Position numbers and translations under genes: made by a program. Of a stretch of 38,890 nt of DNA, positions 1 to 7,820 are shown one piece after another (the first letter of the stretch is position 1; each line of letters begins with the position of its first letter). The stretch is from Chromatiaceae bacterium (GTDB lineage Bacteria; Pseudomonadota; Gammaproteobacteria; Chromatiales; Chromatiaceae). Under the pieces are notes generated by a model. The model saw nothing but the letters and a program-made list of their open reading frames with translations, was not told where the DNA came from and did not search any database. The stretch is taken from contig JALSSC010000063.1 of NCBI GenBank assembly GCA_026984455.1, positions 1 to 38,890 of the forward strand, given 5' to 3'.

Positions 1-79
1 GAGCCCCAACCGGGAGCGTATCGAGGCGGTCCTGCCGGAGGTCGTCGAGACGGCGAGACGCCTGGGGTATGCCCTGTGA
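1..79 (+). CDS. C-terminal end of an unidentified protein (partial)
   Basis: An open frame enters from the left edge (codons from base 2) and stops at TGA 77-79, giving 25 residues ending RRLGYAL. The tail resembles the amphipathic helix that closes many sugar-modifying enzymes, including polysaccharide deacetylases, but it is too short to assign. It overlaps the next reading frame by 11 bases, which suggests the two genes are translationally coupled. Confidence 0.5.
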   Translation, partial: SPNRERIEAVLPEVVETARRLGYAL

Positions 80-389
80 ACGCGCGATCGTCGCGCCCCG
101 TCCGGGGAACGGCAGGGCGGCGGCCTGGCCCTGCCGCCATCTCCGGGCTCGTCGCCAGTTTTGTGCGCTTTTCGGGTGTGGGGCCCTTGCCACGGCCGTC
201 CAATACCTCGTCCTGGTGGCCGGTAGTGGCCTGGCAATCCTGGCGATCAAGGACCTGCTCATGTGGATCGGTAGGCACGGCCTGCATATCGGGTACTTGA
301 TCGTCCCGGTCGCCGCCACCGGGCCGGTCCTGCTGTTCAGCTTCACCCTCAATCGATCCTGGGTGCTCGGGCGGCTGGAAGAGGGCTGA
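69..389 (+). CDS. GtrA-like small membrane protein, probably shortened
   Basis: GtrA-family proteins are small polytopic inner-membrane proteins thought to help flip lipid-linked sugars. After a basic N-terminus this 106-residue frame has a hydrophobic stretch starting FCALFGCG (about residues 30-50). A second stretch ends in SFTLNRSWVLG near the C-terminus, matching the LNRxWxF signature that closes a GtrA half. Full-length members carry two halves with about four membrane spans and 120-150 residues. Here one signature and roughly one half appear to be missing, so an internal deletion is possible. The ATG at 69 overlaps the upstream stop. A GTG at 76 opens a different frame with no recognisable protein. 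The broken glycosyltransferase genes downstream support a lipid-linked sugar context. Confidence 0.5.
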   Translation: MPCERAIVAPRPGNGRAAAWPCRHLRARRQFCALFGCGALATAVQYLVLVAGSGLAILAIKDLLMWIGRHGLHIGYLIVPVAATGPVLLFSFTLNRSWVLGRLEEG

Positions 390-483
390 CGGCCCGGCTT
401 TCGCCGTGGGCCGGCCTTTGAATTCGTGAATTCGTGACGCCCTGCGGTCCGGGGGCATCATCCACCTTTGCGGAGTACAGTGA

Positions 484-1272
484 ATGGAACGCGAGAAACT
501 GATCGAGGAAGTGGCAAAACACGAATGGATGCACACCATCGACCTGGGGCAGGGGGTCGTCACCCCGGGCCGTTGGCCTACCAACCCGGACGTCATGCGG
601 GCCTTCGACAGCATCGATTTCAAGGGCAAGAAGGTGCTGGACATCGGGGCATGCAACGGCCTGTGGTCCTTCGAGGCGGAGCGGCGCGGCGCGGCCGAGG
701 TCTATTCGGTCGACTATCTCACCCATGTGAACTACTGGTGCACCCCGGCCTACAAACTGGCCCACGAGGCCCTGCGATCGCGGGCCAGCTATCATCCGGA
801 CCTCAATGTGTACGATATCGCCGAGCTGGGACAGAGCGACTTCGACGTGGTGGTGTTCAGCGGCGTCTACTATCATCTCAAGCACCCGCTGTTGGCCCTG
901 TCCAGGCTGCGCGCGGTCATGAGCGACGGGGGACGGATCATCGTCGAAGGGCCCGTCTATCCGGACGATGAGCGGTGCTATGCCAGCTTCCACTATCGTG
1001 ACCTCCTGCTCGGGGACAAGAGCAATTGGTATGTACCCACCCGGCGCTGCCTGCGGGAGTGGATCGAGTGTTCCTTCTTCGAGATCGAGGAGACCTTCGA
1101 GCAACCGGATCCACCCCTGGGGGTGCTTAACGGCTTGAAGTCCCGGGTGCGGAGGTTGACCGGGACGCCCCCCCCCTCCATTAAACGGATGGTGATGACG
1201 GCCCGGGCGGTTTCCCGCCACGACGACCTGTACTCCACCATCGATCCCGACCTCGAGCGGTTCTTCGAGTGA
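484..1272 (+). CDS. SAM-dependent methyltransferase (CmoB/DUF1698-like)
   Basis: Predicted class I methyltransferase of 262 residues. The SAM-binding motif I, VLDIGACNG, is at residues 51-59. It is followed by an acidic residue after the next strand (VYSVDY) and a DVVVFSGVYYHLKHPLLAL segment typical of motif IV/V. This layout resembles the DUF1698/CmoB-like group, members of which modify tRNA wobble uridine or, in surface-glycan loci, sugars or lipids. The glycan neighbourhood favours the latter, but the substrate cannot be read from the sequence. ATG 484 has a GGAG-type site about 10 bases upstream. The gene looks intact, unlike its neighbours on both sides. It is followed after 3 bases by the next possible start at 1276. 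Confidence 0.8.
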   Translation: MEREKLIEEVAKHEWMHTIDLGQGVVTPGRWPTNPDVMRAFDSIDFKGKKVLDIGACNGLWSFEAERRGAAEVYSVDYLTHVNYWCTPAYKLAHEALRSRASYHPDLNVYDIAELGQSDFDVVVFSGVYYHLKHPLLALSRLRAVMSDGGRIIVEGPVYPDDERCYASFHYRDLLLGDKSNWYVPTRRCLREWIECSFFEIEETFEQPDPPLGVLNGLKSRVRRLTGTPPPSIKRMVMTARAVSRHDDLYSTIDPDLERFFE

Positions 1273-1368
1273 CCGATGACCGGGACGGGGACAGTCATGG
1301 TTGCGCGTGATCTCATGACCCCTGACGCCCGGGGGACGCTGTCCCGCCACCTGCGGGGGGATTCGCCC

Positions 1369-2084
1369 ATGCTGTCCGTGGTCGTGCCTTGCTACAACGA
1401 GGAGGAGGTCCTGCCCGAGACCTATGCCCGTCTGACCCGGACCCTGTCGGCATTGCAGGACATGGCTCTGGAACTGGTCTTCGTGGACGATGGCAGCCAG
1501 GACCGCACCCCGGAGATCCTCCGGGAGCTGCATGGGCGGGATCCCCGGGTCCGTTATCTGCGCTTCTCGCGCAATTTCGGCCATCAGATCGCGGTCAGCG
1601 CGGGTATCGAACATGCGCGCGGGACGGTGGTGGCGCTGATCGACGCCGATCTCCAGGATCCCCCTGAGGTGATCCTGGAGATGCTGGAGCGCTGGCGCGA
1701 GGGCTGGCAGGTGGCCTACGGGGTACGCACGGAGCGCCAGGGCGAGGGCGTCTTCAAGCGATGGACCGCCAAGGCCTTTTACCGCCCCATCAACCGCATC
1801 GCCGATGTCTCCATTCCTCTGGATACGGGGGATTTTCGGCTCATGGACCGACCTGGTTCGGCTTCGCGGTGGCGGGACTGTCCGTGTTGGGTCTCTTCTA
1901 CGCCCTCGGTATGCGCCTGTTCACGAACGCCTGGGTGCCGGGTTGGGCCGCCCTGTTCGTGGCGGTGCTCTTTCTCGACGGGGTGCAGCTCATTTCGTTG
2001 GAGGTCATCGGCGAATATGTGGGGGGGATCTATGGCGAGACCAAACGCCGCCCGCTCTACGTATTGGCGGGTGGGAATCGATGA
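1369..2084 (+). pseudogene. GT2 polyprenyl-phosphate glycosyltransferase with internal deletion and frameshift
   Basis: The N-terminal part is a clear DPM1/GtrB-type glycosyltransferase 2: VVVPCYNEEE at the start, DDGSQD at residues 40-45, DADLQDPP at 92-99, and TGDFRLMD near base 1845. The frame then changes. From about 1853 a different frame reads TWFGFAVAG, a membrane span, LDGVQLISLEVIGEYVGGIY and ETKRRPLY up to the TGA at 2082-2084. That is the normal C-terminus of these enzymes. The catalytic-core end and first membrane span that should lie between (roughly 80 residues in the family) are missing. Without the deletion it would transfer a sugar to undecaprenyl or dolichyl phosphate. I chose ATG 1369 because GGGGGGA lies about 7 bases upstream. 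ATG 1276 is in the same frame, but its extra residues are not conserved-looking. Confidence 0.85.
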
Positions 2085-2122
2085 CACACCCCCGGTATCC
2101 GTGGCTCCTGGGAATCCGGTGA
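2081..2122 (+). other. Tiny 13-codon open frame, possible gene remnant
   Basis: ATG 2081 overlaps the stop of the upstream glycosyltransferase remnant as ATGA and reads MTHPRYPWLLGIR before TGA 2120-2122. An ATGA junction normally marks a true coupled start. This may therefore be the beginning of a former gene whose body was lost, or simply chance. Confidence 0.25.
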
Positions 2123-2123
2123 C

Positions 2124-3128
2124 GTGACCGCCGCTTCCGCAAAGGGATGGAATCTGTTGCGGGTCCTGGCCTTTCTGGCCCTGGCCGGATTCTATTTCGC
2201 GGTCCTCAACGCCCGCCCGGACTTTTCCCGCTTCAACGCCCACGACAGCGAAGACTATCTGGCCCTGAGCTACAGCCTGGTCCATGGGCTGGGATACACC
2301 CAGAGCATGGACCCGGGGCGTTATCTGCCCCATGTCACTTGGCCGCCGGGGGTGCCTGTACCGATGATGCCCGCCATGCCCCTGAGCGGCGAGCGGGTGG
2401 ACTGGTGCCTGGTGAAGGGGACCATGGCCCTGGTGGGGCTGTTGGGGGTGGTTCTCGCCTGGTACCTAGCGCGGCGCGTGACCGGAGACCCTCCTACCGT
2501 GGATTGGGCGGCCCTGGCCCTGGGCCTGAATCCCTTCTACTGGGATTTCAGCCACCAGGCCATGGCCGAGGTTCCCCTGACCGTCTGGATCCTGGGCTCT
2601 CTGTGCTTGATCGACAGATGCTGGGCCCGGCGCGCGATCTCCTATCGGGCGGTGTTAGGCGTGGGGCTGATCCTGGGGGTCGGGATGATGTTCAAAGGTC
2701 ATGCCGGGGCCTTGCTGCTCGCACCCCTGGCCTACCTCTTCGGGCCCGCCGCAGCGCCCTGGATGCCCGCGCCCACTGGGCCCGTTGGGGTGTATACGCC
2801 CTCGGTTTCGTGGTGGTCTTCGCATTGGGCCCGGCTGAGCTTCTACCTTCTGGTGGCCACGACGACCTGGATACTGAATCGCAGTTTCACCTTCCGGGTC
2901 ACAGGGGGAGGCGGCAAACACTGGCAGTGGGTCAGATATGTGGTCCTGAACGCCGTCGGCGGTGGGCTGAATTATGGTACCTACGCACTCCTGGTGTATC
3001 GTTTCCCGTTGGTCTACGCCTATCCCGTGCTGGGTGTGGTGGCGGGTTCCGCCGTCGGTCTGGTGGTGAACTATTCGGCCAACGAGTTTCTCGTGTTCGG
3101 CAGGAGCCGGTGTGAACCGGTATCGTAA
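2124..3128 (+). pseudogene. Chimera: GT39-like membrane glycosyltransferase fused to a GtrA C-terminal part
   Basis: Residues 1-200 look like a GT39/PMT-type membrane glycosyltransferase. There is an N-terminal span, DSEDYLALSYSLVHGLGY with its acidic residue, then a YLPHVTWPPG loop and several spans, to LLLAPLAYLF near 2745. From about 2755 to 2830 this frame reads unconvincing sequence, while another frame reads WARWGVYALGFVVVFALG, a plausible next span. From about 2835 the original frame turns into a GtrA tail: ATTTWILNRSFTFR, then a second half ending NYSANEFLVFG. A frameshift and a junction are therefore both implied. An intact GT39 protein is usually 450-600 residues and GtrA about 130. 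GTG 2124 is the start. A working protein is unlikely, although the frame stays open for 334 codons. Confidence 0.7.
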
Positions 3129-3216
3129 CCTTCGTGCGCAGGTTCCGGACCGCTCATGAAAATGGGTGTCTTGACAGGTAGGAACAGCTGGATACCTCTG
3201 TAAAACTGTTAACTCG

Positions 3217-4050
3217 ATGATGCCGATGATAAAACAAGTCGCCGGGTTTGTAAGAGCGATTTTTTACCCTTATGGAAAATCGTGTGGGATAACGCCCTTT
3301 GTGATCCTGTTCCTTCCACGTACGGGTTCAAATTTCCTCGCTGGCAAGATAGATAGCCATCCACAAGTCATGTGTCATCATGAGGTATTGAACCCAGAAC
3401 TTCCACATCCTAGTCAATCGGTAAGGGAAGGTACGGTCAGGATATCATTTGGAAGCACCGCTGAGAGAGATGCAGCCCCCTGGAGGTTTCTGCAAATATT
3501 GTTCTGCAACAGGGGGCGTCTTGCCAATGGGAATCCTAATCCAGTCAAGGCGATAGGCGCGAAGATATCGCACTATGATTGGCCCCTTGTGTTTTTGTCT
3601 ATTCTACTCAACCGTAGAGTGAAGAAGATCATCGTAAAGAGAGAGAATGTTCTGGCGTCATATGTTTCAGAGAAGCAGGCCATCGCCAGTGGAAGCTGGA
3701 TTTACTTCAAGCATATGGGGCAAGCCAAGAAAGCCGAGCCTGTTTATGTCGATTATGACGAGTTCATTAAATATGAACGAAAAAGGAAAGTGTATTATTG
3801 GGTGATAAGTGCTGTGGGTTATCTGCCGGCTCAGAAGTTTTTCTATATCGAATACAAGGAGATAAAAGACGCTGCTGCGATTCGGCGGTTGTGTGAGTTC
3901 ATTGGCGTCGCCGGTGTGGCAATATCAACAGAGCGGACTCGCAAGCAAGCGGATGTGCCAATAGTAGAAAGGATTGTCAACGTAGAGGAGATGCGCCAAC
4001 ACTTTACTAATACGAACCGGATCAGATACTTGCTGGAAGGCAATGGATGA
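3217..4050 (+). CDS. Sulfotransferase family protein, AT-rich and probably acquired
   Basis: Predicted PAPS-dependent sulfotransferase of 277 residues that would transfer sulfate to a glycan or small molecule. The 5'-phosphosulfate loop is LPRTGSNFL at about residues 33-41, followed by a HPQVMCHHEVL segment typical of bacterial members. The 3'-phosphate site is the stretch around IIVKRENVLASYVSEKQA near residues 138-155. Codon use and base composition (frequent A/T third positions, aaa, ata, tat) differ sharply from every neighbour, a strong sign of horizontal transfer. Three in-frame ATGs (3217, 3220, 3226) compete and none has a convincing ribosome site, so the start is uncertain by a few codons. 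The acceptor is unknown. Confidence 0.75.
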   Translation: MMPMIKQVAGFVRAIFYPYGKSCGITPFVILFLPRTGSNFLAGKIDSHPQVMCHHEVLNPELPHPSQSVREGTVRISFGSTAERDAAPWRFLQILFCNRGRLANGNPNPVKAIGAKISHYDWPLVFLSILLNRRVKKIIVKRENVLASYVSEKQAIASGSWIYFKHMGQAKKAEPVYVDYDEFIKYERKRKVYYWVISAVGYLPAQKFFYIEYKEIKDAAAIRRLCEFIGVAGVAISTERTRKQADVPIVERIVNVEEMRQHFTNTNRIRYLLEGNG

Positions 4051-4093
4051 GTGGGTATTCTGCACGACAGCGATCCAGGGATCGTGACCCCGC

Positions 4094-5287
4094 ATGATGG
4101 TCTGGTGGTTCTTCCCCCTGGCGTGGCTCTTGGCGGCCCTGGCCCTGTTGTTCCCCTATCGTCATTGGCTGTTGGGGGCCTGGCGCGAACCCTGCTGGCG
4201 CCGCCTCGTGGTGGTGGTGGAAAGCGACGACTGGGGGGCCGGCCCGCGGGCCCAGGCGGAGGCCCTGGACGCGCTTCGACAGGTCCTGGCGGATCTCCGT
4301 GACAGGGATGGCCGGCCCCCTGTGGTGACCCTGGGCGTGGTCCTCGACAGTGCGGACGGGGAGGTCTGGCGGAGTCATCGGGAATTCAGTCCCGCGCCGC
4401 TGACCGATACCGTGCGCGAGGCCTTCTTGCGGGGTGGGGACGCAGGCCTGTTCCATCTCCAACTGCATGGCGCCTGCCACTTCTGGCCGGCCGCCCTGGT
4501 CGCCGCGGCCCAGGGGGATCCGGCGGTGGATGCCTGGCTGGCGGCGGCCCCCGAGGCGCCCACCGAGGCCCTGCCGGACGCCCTCCAGTCGCGTTGGATC
4601 GACGGTTCCCGGCTGCCTGCGGGACTCCTCCCGACCCGCACCCTGGAAGCGGCGGCCGAAGAAGAGGCGCGCGCATACCTGCGCGGTCTGGGGGAGCCCC
4701 CCAGGGTGGCCGTGCCCACCACCTTCATCTGGGGCGAGGCGGCGGAGCGGGGCTGGGCGCGGGCCGGGGTGCGGGTGGTGGTGACCCCGGGACGCCGCTT
4801 CGACGCGCGTGACAGCGCAGGGCGCCCGGTCGGCCCACCCAGGCCCCTATTCAACGGTCAGCGGGGGGCGGAGGGTATCCTCTACCTGGTACGGGACCTC
4901 TATTTCGAACCCCGCCGCGGCCATCGGCCCGAAGGCCTCTGGGAGGACCTGGGGCGCAAGCGGCGTCAGCGCCGCCCGGCCCTGATGGAGACTCATCGCT
5001 ACAACTTCCTCGACCCGGCGGATCGCCCCGCCTCGCTGGGGGCCTTGCGCGTCCTGTTCGTGGGGGTCTTGGGGCGCTTTCCCGAGGTCGCCTTTCTGTC
5101 CCCCCAGGTCATGGGTGAGATCCTCGCCCGAGGTGATCCACAATGGCTGGACGGCTCGTTCCGGGTCAGGCTGGCCGCCTGGTGGCACCGGATCGAGGGG
5201 GTGCCGGGCCTGGATCGGCGCCTGCGCCTGTCGGGCCTGGCGTGGATCCTGGGTCCCCTCGCGCGGCATATGGAAGGGGTGTCGTGA
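4094..5287 (+). CDS. Membrane-anchored polysaccharide deacetylase-like protein
   Basis: A 397-residue protein with an N-terminal membrane span (about residues 3-21). A beta-strand leads into ESDDWGAG (43-50), whose paired aspartates sit where the NodB-fold deacetylases keep their catalytic and metal-binding acids. LHGACHF (about 124-130) supplies histidines in the place of the HxxxH metal motif, and ETHRYNF lies near residue 300. These resemble divergent members of the glycoside hydrolase/deacetylase superfamily. Deacetylation of an envelope or exported sugar is an inference. The ribosome site is weak: AGGG lies about 13 bases before ATG 4094, and ATG 4097 is equally possible. Its stop overlaps the GTG start of the next glycosyltransferase by 4 bases, so the pair is probably co-translated. 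Confidence 0.6.
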   Translation: MMVWWFFPLAWLLAALALLFPYRHWLLGAWREPCWRRLVVVVESDDWGAGPRAQAEALDALRQVLADLRDRDGRPPVVTLGVVLDSADGEVWRSHREFSPAPLTDTVREAFLRGGDAGLFHLQLHGACHFWPAALVAAAQGDPAVDAWLAAAPEAPTEALPDALQSRWIDGSRLPAGLLPTRTLEAAAEEEARAYLRGLGEPPRVAVPTTFIWGEAAERGWARAGVRVVVTPGRRFDARDSAGRPVGPPRPLFNGQRGAEGILYLVRDLYFEPRRGHRPEGLWEDLGRKRRQRRPALMETHRYNFLDPADRPASLGALRVLFVGVLGRFPEVAFLSPQVMGEILARGDPQWLDGSFRVRLAAWWHRIEGVPGLDRRLRLSGLAWILGPLARHMEGVS

Positions 5288-6207
5288 GCCCCCGGTTCTC
5301 GGTGGTGATCCCCGCCTACCAGGCCGAGGCCACCCTCGCCCGGGCGATCGATTCGGTGCTCGACCAGACCTGGCCGGCCGAGGAGGTCCTGGTGGTGGAC
5401 GACGGTTCCAGCGACCGGACCGGCGAGATCGCTCGTGCTTACGGGCCGCCGGTGCGTCTGTTGCGGCAGGACAATGCCGGGGTCTCCGCCGCCCGGAATC
5501 TGGGTGCCCGGGAGGCCAGGGGCGATTGGCTCGCCTTCCTCGATGCCGACGACTGGTACTATCCGGAGCGTCTGGCCCAGCACGCCCGCTGGATCGCGAA
5601 GGACCCCGGGCTGGATTTTCTCACCGGGGACTACGAGTACCGGGATCCGTCCGGCAGGCTCCTGGGGACCTCCCTGGCCGAACACGCGGCCGGTCGTTCG
5701 GTGCTTGCGCGTTGCAAGGGGGGCCGTGCCCTGTTGGCCCCGGAGGAGATCGAATCCTTCGTGCACGACCATTTCGGCGATACCCATACCCTGAGCGTGC
5801 CGCGCCGGACCTTCCTCGCGTTGGGGGGCTACCCTTTGGGCTTCAAGGTCTGTGAGGACGTGCATTTCCTGGTCCGTCTGGTGGCCCGCAGCCGGCGGAT
5901 CGGGGTGGTCTGTTCCCCCCTGGGGGTCTACTTGATCCATGGCGCGAGCGCCACCCGCAGCGACCGCGTGGCCGCCCAGGAGGAGAACGTCCGCACCCTC
6001 ATGCATCTGCGCGCCCAGGTGCGGGGCTTGCCGGCCCCGGTACGGCGGGGCGTCGCCCGCCGCCTGTGCGATGCGCGTGCCAATCTCGGTTATGCCCGCC
6101 TGCGCGCGGGGCGCCGCTGGGCGGCCCTGGGCGGTGTCTTGCCCGGGCTGTGGCAGGCTCCGGGCTGGCTGGCGGTACGCAACCTGTTGAGTTTATTGCG
6201 AGGTTGA
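5284..6207 (+). CDS. Family 2 glycosyltransferase
   Basis: A cytoplasmic GT-A fold glycosyltransferase of about 307 residues, predicted to add a sugar from a nucleotide-sugar donor to a growing glycan. It opens with FSVVIPAYQAE, then has the donor-binding DDGSSD (about 39-44) and the metal-binding DADDW (about 87-91). An acceptor-side segment containing CEDVHFLVRLV lies near residue 197. I chose GTG 5284, which overlaps the preceding stop (GTGA), because the protein family begins exactly there. The same frame is open further upstream to 5143, but that sequence overlaps the deacetylase-like gene and is not family-like. No membrane spans are seen. Donor and acceptor are unknown. Confidence 0.88.
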   Translation: MSPRFSVVIPAYQAEATLARAIDSVLDQTWPAEEVLVVDDGSSDRTGEIARAYGPPVRLLRQDNAGVSAARNLGAREARGDWLAFLDADDWYYPERLAQHARWIAKDPGLDFLTGDYEYRDPSGRLLGTSLAEHAAGRSVLARCKGGRALLAPEEIESFVHDHFGDTHTLSVPRRTFLALGGYPLGFKVCEDVHFLVRLVARSRRIGVVCSPLGVYLIHGASATRSDRVAAQEENVRTLMHLRAQVRGLPAPVRRGVARRLCDARANLGYARLRAGRRWAALGGVLPGLWQAPGWLAVRNLLSLLRG

Positions 6208-6270
6208 CAGCCCTCGCCCTTGTAATCCAGAGATCGCGGGCCGACTGGCTCATTCGAAGAGGACGTGCTC

Positions 6271-6828
6271 ATGCAAAGATACAGAATCCGTATCCTGGTA
6301 GTGCTCTCGTTGCTTGGTTGGGGCCCGGCCATGGCCGGGATGATCACCAAGGAATGTAGAACGATGATCTACGACCGCTACTACGATCCGAACGATCGGG
6401 CGAACTGGCAGCATATGCATCATTTCTGTGCATGCAGGACGGCCTATTTCGCCCTGTTGCGCGCCAAGTCAGCGCAGGAACGCCGGTTTCAGATGACCAA
6501 TATGGAAGGTGAGTGCGGGTATGTCTTTGCGCACACTCGTGCGGATTTCAAAATGCGTCCCTTGGTCCATCTGCAGTTGGCGAGGGGATACAAGGCCTAT
6601 CGCTCCTATCGCAAGGCGCTGAAGGAGTACCGCAAGGCCCTGCAAGGCAATCCACGGTTGACGTATGCGTATGCGGGAATCAGCGATATATATCGCCATC
6701 AGCACAACTACAAGGGGGCCTTGCAAGTGATCAATGAGGGTCTGCGCCACGTTCCCCGGTCCAAGGCGTTGCGCAGGCGAAAGAAGCGTCTGGAGAAGAG
6801 ACTTGCCAAGGCGTCAGCGGGCGATTGA
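6271..6828 (+). CDS. Exported TPR-repeat protein, function unknown
   Basis: About 185 residues beginning with a signal peptide (basic MQRYRIR, hydrophobic core, cleavage near AMAG). A cysteine-containing region follows (KECRT, FCAC, GECGY), then at least two TPR units, LARGYKAYRSYRKALKEYRKAL and YAGISDIYRHQHNYKGALQVINEGL. The tail is strongly basic (RRRKKRLEKRLAK). TPR domains mediate protein contacts, so a periplasmic scaffold for the surrounding glycan enzymes is possible but unproven. ATG 6271 is preferred over the in-frame GTG 6265, because GAAGAGGA lies 7 bases before 6271. Base composition is somewhat less GC-rich than the flanking genes. Confidence 0.7.
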   Translation: MQRYRIRILVVLSLLGWGPAMAGMITKECRTMIYDRYYDPNDRANWQHMHHFCACRTAYFALLRAKSAQERRFQMTNMEGECGYVFAHTRADFKMRPLVHLQLARGYKAYRSYRKALKEYRKALQGNPRLTYAYAGISDIYRHQHNYKGALQVINEGLRHVPRSKALRRRKKRLEKRLAKASAGD

Positions 6829-6837
6829 GCCATCGCC

Positions 6838-7820
6838 ATGCGGAAATACTATCCGGTCACGTCGCTGCGCTATTGCCCCTTCTCCGAGGAGCCGCGTTCG
6901 GGCCATGAGATCCTGAATGAGCACGGCATCTTTCAGACCGATCGGTGGGCGGATGCCGACTTTCTGGTCGCCAGTCATTACCCCATCGACCGGGGCTCGC
7001 GGGCACTCAACCTACGCGATCTCTGGCGCGATCTCCGCTACCGCAAGCCGCTGCGGGTATGGACCGCGGCCGAGCCCAGGTATTGCCTGAGCGGCGAACC
7101 GTGGTGCCGGCGCCCTTGGCCGCTGCCGCCGATCCGCTTCATCGGCGTCTACACAGGGGATGTCCTGTTCAACAACTATGCCCTGTCGGCTACGCCGTTC
7201 AGCCACCGCCGAGGCCCCTGCTGGACGAGGCCAACTGCCCCGAAATGCCCAACCGCCGTTGCGCCGCCCTCATGACCTATCGCCCGGGCGACACCTCTCT
7301 GATCAGGGACGGACGCGAACGGGATCTCTATGCCGCCCGCCAACGGCTTGCCCTGGTCGGGTGCCAGCGGGGCCTGGTGGACATCTACGGCCGCAACTGG
7401 CCTGAAGGGATATCCCAAGGTGTCTCCCGCAGCGGTGCCTGGCGCCAGTCCAAGATGGAGATCCTCGCCGGCTACGCCTTCAACATCGCGTGTGAGAACT
7501 TGGCCTATCCGTACTACTGTACCGAGAAGATATGGGACGCCATCCGCGGGGGCTGCCTGCCCATCTATCACGGCCGGGACAATGCCATCTACGAGGACTT
7601 TCCCCGCGACAGTTTCCTGGACATGGCCGAATTCCAGAGTGAGGACGCGTTGTGGGACCACGTGCAGGCCATGCCGGTGGAGGAATACCGTGAGCGCATG
7701 AACCGCTGCATCGCCGTCTACAACGCCTATCTGGAGCGTTGCGATTGGTGGGAGTGCGACTTCCGGCGGGTCCTGGAGACGGCGGTGGGCATCGTCCGGG
7801 AACTGGTGGGGCGCACCTGA
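6838..7820 (+). pseudogene. GT10 alpha-fucosyltransferase-like gene with a frameshift
   Basis: The first part reads in one frame from ATG 6838 to about 7200 (ending FNNYALSATPF). The rest reads in another frame, from about 7215 (RPLLDEANCPEMP) to the TGA at 7818-7820. Joined, they make a protein of about 327 residues. Its C-terminal half carries the GT10 donor-site pattern: SKMEILAGYAFNIACEN, then YYCTEKIWDAIRGGCLPIYHG. Known family members add fucose to GlcNAc or glucose in Lewis-type antigens. One base appears to have been lost (or two gained) between about 7195 and 7225. I see no slippery heptamer there, so decay or a sequence error is likelier than programmed shifting. It stops directly before the PAP2 gene start. 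Confidence 0.78.

Noticed and set aside
421..440. Tandem GAATTCGT GAATTCGT before the methyltransferase gene
   Set aside because: Two 8-base copies are too short to argue for a function, and no promoter pair fits around them.
7190..7230. Programmed -1 frameshift in the fucosyltransferase-like gene
   Set aside because: No slippery X XXY YYZ heptamer or clear downstream stem was seen, so decay or sequence error is the simpler explanation.
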